From assembly GCA_001414345.1 (NCBI GenBank), contig LLCB01000213.1:1-64000 (forward strand): 64,000 nucleotides of DNA, given 5' to 3'. This DNA is from Hymenoscyphus infarciens (taxonomy: Eukaryota > Ascomycota > Leotiomycetes > Helotiales > Helotiaceae). The notes beneath the pieces are model-generated. The model worked only from the letters and a program-made list of their open reading frames with translations, did not search any database and was not told where the DNA came from. Positions within the stretch are counted from its first letter, which is position 1. Each line of letters starts with the position of its first letter. Both the position numbers and the translations under genes were made by a program. This document shows, piece after piece, positions 27,191 through 37,172 of this stretch.

Positions 27191-30100
27191 GATAATTAAT
27201 AAATAAATTAATTACCTAGTAATTAATAAATAAAATCAATTACCTAGAGATATTACTATAAAAGTAATTAATAAATAAATCGATTACTTAGTAGTTTTAC
27301 TAGTACTATAATTAATAAATAAATCGATTATAAAGATTACTACTAAAGTAATCGATAAATAAATCGATTATCTAGTATTATTATTACTAATAGAGTAATC
27401 GATAAGTTAATTAATTACCTAGTATTATTATTACTAGTAGAGTAATCGATAAATAAATCGATTACCTAGGAAGATTACTACTAAGGTAATTAATAAATAA
27501 ATTAATTAGTACTATTACTAGTACTATAATTAATAAATAAATCGATTACCTAGTATTATTATTACTAGTAGAGTAATTAATAAATAAATCGATTATCTAG
27601 TAGTATTACTAGTACTATAATCGATAAATAAATTAATTACCTAGTATTATTATTCCTAGTAAGGTAATTAATAAATAAAGCAATTACCTAGTATTATTAT
27701 TACTAGTACTATAATCGATATATAAATCGATTATCTATTATTATTATTACTAGTAAGGTAATTGATAAATAAATCGATTACCTAGTAGTATTACTATTAA
27801 GGTAATAGATAAATAAATCGATTACCTAGTATTATTACTAGTAGAGTAATCGATAAATAAATCGATTACCTAGTATTATTACTAGTAGAGTAATCGATAA
27901 ATAAATCGATTACCTAGTATTATTACTAGTAAGATAATCGATAAATAAATCGATTACCTAGTATTATTACCTAGCATTATTACTACTAAGGTAATCGATA
28001 AATAAATCGATTATCTAGTATTATTATTCCTAGTAAGATAATCGATAAATTAATCGATTACCTAGTAGTATTATTTCTAGCTAGATAATAGATAAATAAA
28101 TCGATTACCTAGTATTATTACTAGTAAGGTAATCGATAAATAAATCGATTACCTAGTATTATTATTACTAAGATAATCGATAAATAAATCAATTACCTAG
28201 TATTATTATTACTAGTAAGGTAATAGATAAATAAATCGATTACCTAGTATTATTTCTAGTAGAGTAATCGATAAATAAATCAATTACCTAGTATTATTAT
28301 TACTAGTAAGGTAATAGATAAATAAATCGATTACCTAGTATTATTTCTAGTAAGATAATCGATAAATAAATCGATTACTATTATTATTATTACTAGTAAG
28401 GTAATAGATAAATAAATCGATTACTTAGTATTATTCCTAGTAAGGTAATCGATAAATAAATCGATTACCTAGTATTATTATTTCTAGCTAGGTAATTAAT
28501 AAATAAATCGATTACCTAGTATTATTATTACTAGTAAGGTAATTGATAAATTAATCGATTACCTAGTAGTATTATTTCTAGCTAGGTAATAGATAAATAA
28601 ATCGATTACCTAGTATTATTACTAGTAAGGTAATCGATAAATAAATCGATTACCTAGTATTATTATTACTAAGGTAATCGATAAATAAATCGATTACCTA
28701 GTATTATTATTACTAGTAAGGTAATAGATAAATAAATCGATTACCTAGTATTATTTCTAGTAAGATAATCGATAAATAAATCGATTACTATTATTATTAT
28801 TACTAGTAAGGTAATCGATAAATTAATCGATTACCTAGTATTATTACTAGTAAGGTAATAGATAAATAAATCGATTACTTAGTATTATTCCTAGTAAGGT
28901 AATCGATAAATAAATCGATTACCTAGTAGTATTATTTCTAGTAAGGTAATCGATAAATAAATCGATTACCTAGTATTATTATTTCTAGTAAGATAATCGA
29001 TAAATTAATCGATTACCTAGTATTATTATTTCTAGTAAGGTAATTAATAAATTAATCGATTACCTTGTATTATTATTTCTAGTAAGGTAATTAATAAATA
29101 AATCGATTACCTAGTATTATTATTTCTAGTAAGGTAATTAATAAATTAATCGATTATCTACTAGTATTATTTCTAGTAAGGTAATTAATAAATAAATCAA
29201 TTACCTAGTATTATTATTTTTAGTAAAGTAATTAATAAATAAATCGATTACTTAGTATTATTATTACTAAGGTAATTAATAAATAAATCGATTACCTAGT
29301 ATTATTATTACTAGTAAAGTAATTAATAAATTAATTAATTACCTAGTATTATTATTTCTAGTAAGGTAATTAATAAATAAATCAATTACCTAGTATTATT
29401 TTTACTAGTATAATTAATAAATAAATCGATTACCTAGTATTATTTTTAGTAAGGTAATCGATAAATAAATTAATTACCTAGTATTATTTCTAGTAAAGTA
29501 ATTGATAAATAAATTAATTACCTAGTATTATTATTTTTAGTAAGATAATCGATAAATTAATCGATTACCTAGTATTATTATTACTAGTAAGGTAATTAAT
29601 AAATTAATCAATTACCTAGTATTATTATTTCTAGTAAGATAATCGATAAATTAATTAATTACCTAGTATTATTATTACTAAGGTAATCAATAAATAAATC
29701 GATTACCTAGTATTATTTCTAGTAAGGTAATCGATAAATAAATCGATTACTTAGTAGTATTACTATTAAAGTAATCGATAAATAAATCGATTACCTAGTA
29801 GTATTACTATTAAGATAATCGATAAATAAATCGATTACCTAGTATTATTTCTAGTAAGATAATCGATAAATAAATCGATTACCTAGTATTATTTCTAGTA
29901 AGATAATTAATAAATAAATCAATTACTTAGTATTATTATTTTTAGTAAGATAATTAATAAATTAATTAATTACCTAGTATTATTATTACTAGTAAGGTAA
30001 TTAATAAATTAATCAATTACCTAGTATTATTATTTCTAGTAAAGTAATTAATAAATTAATTAATTACCTAGTATTATTATTACTAGTAAGGTAATTAATA

Positions 30101-32935
30101 AATAAATCGATTACCTAGTATTATTATTTCTAGTAAGGTAATTAATAAATAAATCGATTACCTAGTATTATTATTTCTAGTAAAGTAATCGATAAATTAA
30201 TTAATTATCTACTAGTATTATTTCTAGTAAGGTAATTAATAAATAAATCGATTACTTAGTATTATTATTTTTAATAAGGTAATTGATAAATAAATCGATT
30301 ACCTAGTATTATTATTACTAAGGTAATTGATAAATAAATCGATTACTTAGTATTATTATTACTAATAAGATAATTAATAAATTAATCGATTACTTAGTAT
30401 TATTATTTCTAGTAAGATAATCGATAAATAAATTAATTACCTAGTATTATTTTTACTAGTATAATAAATAAATAAATCGATTACTTAGTATTATTTCTAG
30501 TAAGGTAATTGATAAATAAATCGATTATCTAGTATTATTTCTAGTAAGATAATCGATAAATAAATCGATTACCTAGTATTATTATTTTTAGTAAAGTAAT
30601 TAATAAATTAATTAATTACCTAGTATTATTATTACTAGTAAGATAATCGATAAATTAATTAATTACCTAGTATTATTATTTCTAGTAAGGTAATTGATAA
30701 ATTAATCGATTACCTAGTATTATTATTACTAAGGTAATCGATAAATAAATCGATTACCTAGTATTATTATTACTAGTAAGGTAATCGATAAATTAATTAA
30801 TTACCTAGTATTATTATTTCTAGTAAGATAATTAATAAATTAATTAATTACCTAGTATTATTTTTACTAGCGTAATTAATAAATAAATCGATTACCTAGT
30901 ATTATTTCTAGTAAGATAATCGATAAATAAATCGATTACCTAGTATTATTTCTAGTAAAGTAATCGATAAATAAATCGATTACCTAGTATTATTTCTAGT
31001 AAAGTAATCAATAAATAAATTAATTACCTAGTATTATTTCTAGTAAGGTAATCGATAAATAAATCGATTATCTACTAGTATTATTTCTAGTAAGGTAATC
31101 GATAAATAAATCGATTACCTAGTATTATTATTTTTAGTAAGATAATCGATAAATAAATCGATTACCTAGTATTATTATTTTTAGTAAGGTAATTAATAAA
31201 TTAATCGATTACCTAGTATTATTATTACTAGTAAGGTAATCGATAAATTAATTGATTACCTAGTATTATTATTACTAGTAAGGTAATCGATAAATTAATC
31301 GATTATCTAGTATTATTATTACTAGCGTAATTAATAAATAAATCAATTACCTAGTATTATTTCTAGTAAGGTAATCGATAAATAAATCGATTACCTAGTA
31401 TTATTTCTAGTAAGATAATCGATAAATAAATCGATTACTTAGTATTATTATTTTTAGTAAGATAATCGATAAATTAATTAATTATCTAGTATTATTATTA
31501 CTAGTAAGGTAATTAATAAATTAATCGATTACCTAGTATTATTATTTCTAGTAAGGTAATCGATAAATTAATCAATTACCTAGTATTATTATTACTAAGA
31601 TAATCGATAAATAAATTAATTACCTAGTATTATTATTACTAGTAAGGTAATTAATAAATTAATTAATTACCTAGTATTATTATTTCTAGTAAGGTAATTA
31701 ATAAATTAATCGATTACCTAGTATTATTTTTACTAGTGTAATTAATAAATAAATCAATTACCTAGTATTATTTCTAGTAAGATAATCGATAAATAAATCG
31801 ATTACCTAGTATTATTTCTAGTAAGATAATTAATAAATAAATCGATTACCTAGTATTATTTCTAGTAAGATAATCGATAAATAAATCGATTACCTAGTAT
31901 TATTTCTAGTAAAGTAATCGATAAATAAATCAATTACCTACTAGTATTATTTCTAGTAAGGTAATTAATAAATAAATCAATTATCTAGTATTATTATTTT
32001 TAGTAAGGTAATTGATAAATAAATCAATTACCTAGTATTATTATTTTTAGTAAAGTAATTAATAAATTAATCAATTACCTAGTATTATTATTACTAGTAA
32101 GATAATCGATAAATTAATCGATTATCTAGTATTATTATTACTAGTAAGGTAATCGATAAATTAATCGATTACCTAGTATTATTATTACTAGTAAGGTAAT
32201 CGATAAATAAATCGATTACCTACTAGTATTATTCCTAGTAAGGTAATCGATAAATAAATCGATTACCTAGTATTATTACTAGTAGTATTATTTCTAGTAA
32301 AGTAATTAATAAATAAATCGATTACCTAGTAGTATTATTTCTAGTAAGGTAATCGATAAATAAATCGATTACCTAGTATTATTACTAGTAGTATTATTTC
32401 TAGTAAAGTAATCGATAAATAAATCGATTACCTAGTAGTATTACTATTAAGATAATCGATAAATAAATCGATTACCTAGTATTATTTCTAGTAAGGTAAT
32501 TAATAAATAAATCGATTACCTAGTAGTATTACTAGTAAGGTAATCGATAAATTAATCGATTACCTAGTATTATTATTACTAAGGTAATTAATAAATAAAT
32601 CGATTACCTAGTATTATTATTACTAGTAAGATAATTAATAAATTAATCAATTACCTAGTATTATTATTTCTAGTAAGATAATTAATAAATTAATCGATTA
32701 CCTAGTATTATTATTACTAGTAAGATAATTAATAAATTAATTAATTACCTAGTATTATTATTTCTAGTAAGATAATTAATAAATAAATCGATTATCTAGT
32801 ATTATTTTTACTAGTATAATTAATAAATAAATCGATTACCTACTTCTATTTCTCTTAAATTTATTATAAGGTAATCAATAAATAAATCTATTACCTTATA
32901 CTTTTTTTATATAGGTAATCGATAAATTAATCGAG
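27191..32935 (+). repeat. Right satellite array, ~47-bp double-dyad unit (~120 copies)
   Basis: About 5.7 kb of head-to-tail units. Each has a dyad with arms GGTAATCGAT and ATCGATTACC around AAATAA, plus a linker of the type TAGTATTATTACTAGTA whose CTAGTA/TACTAG ends form a second dyad. Units vary in length by 3-bp steps in the ATT/TTA linker. Core variants are dominated by C-to-T and G-to-A transitions (CGAT to TGAT, CAAT, TAAT; AAGG to AAAG, AAGA). A transversion variant, GGTAATAGATA, recurs in blocks: the segment near 28,061 is repeated at 28,562 and the one near 28,331 at 28,741, giving a higher-order period of about 410-500 bp. The array ends abruptly at the GC-balanced DNA. Confidence 0.95.
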
Positions 32936-34021
32936 TACGTAAAAACCGGTTCTTATAAACTCATAGTCGGATATACACGTAAGATCCGACCCTTGGCAGG
33001 GTGTCTGTGCATGCCTAAGGTGCCAGTTCCCCGTTGTATGGGTACTCGACGAATCCATCTCCCCGCATGCCCCCCCTGACGCCACATGGAGAAGAGGCGC
33101 GGAAATGCGGGGGTGGAGACGGGATGTCAAGGTAAGAAACGGGCTTCCTTCGGCGCATTCAATCTCGGAATGCCATCTAAGAACGGCAACATTGTCACAT
33201 TACATGATGGGTAGTCCAATAACCCGACCACGACGACTCGGTGGGAAATGCAGCATCATTCACGAGCTTTACGTGATGGGTGGCCACGGCGACTGCTTGT
33301 CACAATAGCCGAGCTTGTAGCTGGCCAAGGCCCTTCCAGCCATCAATCATTTTGATAGTGAGTGGGGGACCAGTCCAGTAACCTTCCCAGTCGAGAGGAA
33401 AGAGGTAGCCACCGTTACACGCGGGATTTCCTACGAAAACTTGTTAATCTAATTCGTAGACACTGAGTACCACCCCATGTTCACGACATATGCTGTGACA
33501 GGTTAAGGGACCGACGCTATCCCAAATTCCAGCCAAATTCATGGGTCGTAAACTGTCACTTATTCCTAGCAAACTCGAGCCGGGATGAAGGGCCCGCGTC
33601 CACACGCTCGGAGTAAATCAGCCCAACCACTTTTGATTCCATCGGCCCTATCTAAACATACTTGTAGGAAAATCAATCCTTCTCCTGCCATTTCGAGGTG
33701 ACACTGCAGATTGTAGGTGAATTACCCCAGAAAGTGGTACCGATCGTGACTTGCTTCCCCAGACTCTACCCCAGCTTCTCCAGGTAGTACCATTCACCCC
33801 AACTCTGCCAATCCCATCCCAAATCTGTGGATAGCTATTGTCCTCCTGACTAGCGTTTAATAAGCTAGCGTCGGCTAGCGTCGTCCGTCTCCGGGCTTAA
33901 ATATTCCCCGCCTTGCCCCTCCATCCTCCAAACGTTTTGGATACTTTTCCACTCCACAACAAAGTCGACCATTTTACGCATCAAACCTTCAATCCACCTT
34001 TCTACCTAAATCCATACCAAG
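32936..34021. other. Intergenic: junction to GC-balanced DNA and 5' flank of the transporter
   Basis: Base composition changes within a few tens of bases after the last satellite unit. Only short ORFs (under 70 codons) on both strands, none convincing. The last 120 bp before the transporter start are CT-rich and contain a TATA-like site. Confidence 0.6.
33864..33905 (+). promoter_or_regulatory. Candidate transporter core promoter: 10-bp direct repeat plus TATA-like site
   Basis: Two adjacent copies of GCTAGCGTCG (33,864 and 33,874) lie just upstream of TTAAATATT (33,897-33,905), about 117 bp before the transporter ATG. Spacing fits a fungal core promoter. The direct repeat could bind a dimeric factor, but no known motif was matched. 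Confidence 0.3.
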
Positions 34022-35993
34022 ATGTATCAAGCTACTAACGTCTACGTCATCTGCGCGTTCGCCGCTATTGGTAAGTCAACCTCCACAGCCCTCCTACCTC
34101 CTGCGATAGAAGATGGCCATTGCTAACTCGAACCAGGCGGTGGACTTTTTGGCTTCGATATCTCCTCCATGTCAGGGGTCTTGGGTACTGCGGCCTACAA
34201 GAATTACTTTGGCCACCCAGTCTCCTACCGTCAAGGTGGTATTACCTGTGCCATGCCCTTCGGCTCTCTCGTTGGCGCTCTCGGTTCCTCTTTCATCGCC
34301 GATAGATTCTCGCGTCGAGCAAGTATTCAAGTGGCCTCGATCTTCTGGATCATCGGTTCCATGTGAGTTCCACTTGTATCCCAACTGACTCGAATGAAAC
34401 TAAGATATTATGTACATAGCATTCAATGCGCCTCGGTCAACATCGGTATGCTCGTCGTCGGACGTGTCGTTGCCGGTCTCTGCGTCGGTATTGCCTCTTC
34501 CATCTGCCCTGTCTACCAAGCCGAAATTGCACCAAAGGAAATCCGAGGTCGCGTCGTCTCACTCCAACAATGGGCAATTACCTGGGGTATCTTGATTCAA
34601 TACTTCATTCAATACGGTGCTTCTTGGGTTGGCGGTGGTCCAAATGATCCCAATCAACCAACATCGGCCTTCAGAATCCCATGGGGTGTCCAAATTGTTC
34701 CCGCCGTCATCCTCTTCTTTGGCATGTACTTCCTCCCCAAGACCCCTAGATGGCTCGCTTCCAAGGACCGTTGGGAGGAGGCTATCCAGGTCATGGCTCG
34801 CCTCCATGGAGGTGGAGATGTCAACCACCCCAAGGTTTTGGCTGAGTACAAGGAAATCGAGGAGGCTTTGCGCTTTGAGCGTGAGGAGGCTATTTCTAGC
34901 TACAAGCAACTCATGGCACCTCGCATGTACAAGCGTGTTCTTTTGGGCATGTCCATTCAGATGTGGTCTCAATTGTGCGGAATGGCAAGTAAAAATCTCT
35001 TGTTGTCTCCCACCTACTCTCCCAGTTTTACCCTCATTTCCCCCCAATTTCAATTTAGTGAATGGAACACAATTCGAGTCAAAACACCCCGAATGGCAAA
35101 AGCTAATTTCTGAATAGAACGTTATGATGTACTACGTCGTTTATATCATGGAAGGTGCCAACATCGCCTCGCCCCTCTTGACAGCCTCCATCCAATACAT
35201 CCTCAACGTCCTCCTCACCCTCCCCGCCATCATCTACCTCGACAAATTCGGTCGTCGCCCATCCATGCTCATCGGTTCCTTCCTCATGATGACTTACCTC
35301 TTCGTCGTCGGTGCGCTCCAAGCCTCGTATGGTGTTCCCAACGTCGGAGATCTCCAGAATAAGGACAATAAGGATATCTCGTGGATCATTCACGACAACA
35401 AGCCCGTTTCCAAGGCCATCGTCGCTATGACTTATCTCTTCGTTTGTACCTTTGCAACAACTTGGGGACCAACCTCTTGGACTTATCCGTCGGAGATTTT
35501 CCCGACCAAGATTCGAGCCAAGGCTGTTTCTCTGTCTACTGCTTCTAATTGGTAAGTCCCCCTCTCCCCACTTACTTCCCTCCATATCTACAAAAACTAA
35601 CACATATCCAGGTTCTGGAACTGCATCCTCGCCTTCGCCGTCCCCCCTCTATTGTGGAACATCAACTGGAAGATGTACATGATCTTCGCCACCTTCAACG
35701 GCGCAGCATTCATCCACATGTTCCTCACCGCTCCCGAGACCAAAGGCAAGACGCTCGAGGAGATGGACGAGGTCTTCAATTCTGGCCTTCCGCCGTGGAA
35801 GCAAGTCTCTTCTGGCTCGCGTCTTGATCAGTTGCAGAAGGACATCGAGGCTGGTCATCTCAAGGTTGACGTTGGTCATGCTCTTGGTCATGGTGCGCCT
35901 CGAGCTCGTCCGGCGATGTCGGAGAAGGAGGCGGTACCCGTTCATCGTGAGGTTGCTGGCGATTATGATCACGATAAGGAGACTAGAGTTTGA
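34022..35993 (+). CDS. MFS hexose transporter (sugar porter family)
   Basis: Plasma-membrane sugar permease of the major facilitator superfamily, likely a glucose/hexose uniporter or proton symporter. Five exons give 551 aa; introns are 34,071-34,136, 34,363-34,419, 34,985-35,117 and 35,552-35,611. Family signatures in order: GGGLFGFDISSMSG in TM1, DRFSRR in the TM2-3 loop, PKTPRW at the end of the N-terminal half, MNVMMYYVVYIMEGA in TM7, DKFGRR in the TM8-9 loop, and PETKGKTLEEMDEVF after TM12. Length and 12-helix layout match fungal HXT/HGT-type carriers. The third intron has a GC donor (ATG|GCAAGT): only this junction restores the family motif CGMNVMMYY, whereas the nearby GT breaks the frame. 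The first exon is only 49 nt. The substrate cannot be decided from sequence. Confidence 0.93.
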
Positions 35994-36553
35994 GTCTTTC
36001 CTTTTTTGGGATCCCAGGATGCGCTGACCTCTGAAACTTGCGGCTCTTGTCTCTATTTTGATCGATACACATGCAGTACGATATCACGATACGATACCTG
36101 TCTTTCCTTTCAATCTGTCTGTAACGATCAATGACCTAGGGTGGGGGCGATAGGAGTCAACAGCGTTTTTTTTTGGTTTTGGCGAGGGAGTTGATACCCA
36201 ATTTGCTTTTTTCCTTTTTTCTTCTTCTCCCTCCCCTTTTGATAACCCTACTCTCGTTATGGTAATTTTGATTTTCCGCCCCGAGCTGGGAACAGCTAGC
36301 TGGTGGTCACGGGTGGGCATGTACGGGATTCTTTAATGGGGAGCTTGCCTTGTCTATGTGGGTTATGCTATGCTCTGAGAAGATTCTGGATATGGAGTTT
36401 CGGTAATAGGTGGAGGGAGGTAGGTAGGGATGTAACATACCTAGTTAGTAATACATGCCTACCCACACTTTACATAATTCTTCTTTTACTAAAAGTTACT
36501 AATAAAAGTAATAGCATTATAGATTTCCCCCCTTGTTTTCTTTTTTTTGGACC

Positions 36554-36586
36554 GACGTGGCTTTGACGTGGCTTTGACGTGGCTTT
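36554..36586. repeat. 11-bp tandem repeat GACGTGGCTTT x3
   Basis: Three perfect copies at 36,554, 36,565 and 36,576. Each junction creates TTGACGTGG, an ACGT-core (CRE/bZIP-like) sequence. It lies between convergent 3' ends, so a promoter role is doubtful. Confidence 0.85.
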
Positions 36587-36663
36587 GAATAAAAAGGTTC
36601 GAGACTTTACTTTGTCAGACCTTGGGGGCTTTTCCGGCTCTTAGGGTCTTGATTAAGGTTCCA

Positions 36664-36714
36664 TGTGTGTATTAGTATGTTAGTGTGTTAATGTATTAGT
36701 GTGTTAGTATGTCT
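36664..36714. repeat. 8-bp tandem repeat TGTGTTAG-like x6
   Basis: About six copies of TRTRTTAG/A (TGTATTAG, TATGTTAG, TGTGTTAA and so on). Simple repeat in a 3' flank. Confidence 0.75.
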
Positions 36715-37003
36715 ACCAAAGCTTTCGAATAATTGAATGACTCAATCATCGAAGAGAGGAAAAGAGAGAAAAGAGTATGGGAAGTTGTTTTTACTGATAT
36801 CAATCAGAACTATATCAGAACCACAATGTCCGATTCTGTTATTCCGGAAAATATCGAGGTTGATTGTAAATAGAGCTCCTATCGTTCTCGTGATTAATGT
36901 CTGCTTATGTTTGTGATACATAAGAGGTCACAGAGGTCCCAGTTCTCTCCTCATTTGGTGTGTGTAGACCATTGTTCATTCATTCATTGGTACAATAATC
37001 ACG

Positions 37004-37172
37004 ACAACTTTTTCATCCTCTGTTCTTCCGCGTCGTCATCCTCGGTCTCCTCCCTCTCAGACAACTTTTTCATCCTCTATTCTTCCTCGTCGTCATCCTC
37101 GGTATCCTCCCTCTCAGACAATTTTTTCATCCTCTATTCTTCCTCGTCGTCATCCTCGGTCTCCTCCCTCTC
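37004..37172 (-). repeat. 57-bp tandem repeat spanning the C-terminus and 3' end of the acidic protein gene
   Basis: Three copies (37,004-37,060, 37,061-37,117, 37,118-~37,172). On the minus strand each encodes 19 residues of the form ETEDDDEEE-x-RMKKLSERE. The position x is TAG in the two upstream (gene-proximal) copies and CAG (Gln) in the most distal copy. The annotated stop at 37,134-37,136 is therefore inside the first repeat; with CAG there, the frame would run to a TGA near 37,000. Confidence 0.9.

Larger units (their letters stand above)
35994..37003. other. Intergenic between convergent genes, with short tandem repeats
   Basis: 3' flanks of the transporter and of the minus-strand gene. 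Contains T-rich strips near 36,170-36,240 and 36,538, a small AT-rich patch at 36,440-36,520, and two tandem repeats listed separately. No ORF here is convincing. Confidence 0.6.

Noticed and set aside
27191..32935. CRISPR-like pattern (palindromic repeat of constant length separated by ~20-bp segments)
   Set aside because: The intervening segments are themselves the same repeated linker rather than unique spacers, and the surrounding genes are eukaryotic with spliceosomal introns.
1..32935. Mitochondrial DNA insertion or mitochondrial contig
   Set aside because: AT content is similar, but no mitochondrial gene, tRNA or rRNA is readable, and the CpA/TpG depletion plus satellite arrays point to RIP-affected nuclear DNA joined to nuclear genes.
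34172..35053. Minus-strand ORFs in the transporter (70 and 164 codons)
   Set aside because: Shadow frames of the well-supported plus-strand transporter exons.
36590..36610. tRNA B-box-like GGTTCGAGAC
   Set aside because: No A box, acceptor stem or cloverleaf could be built around it.
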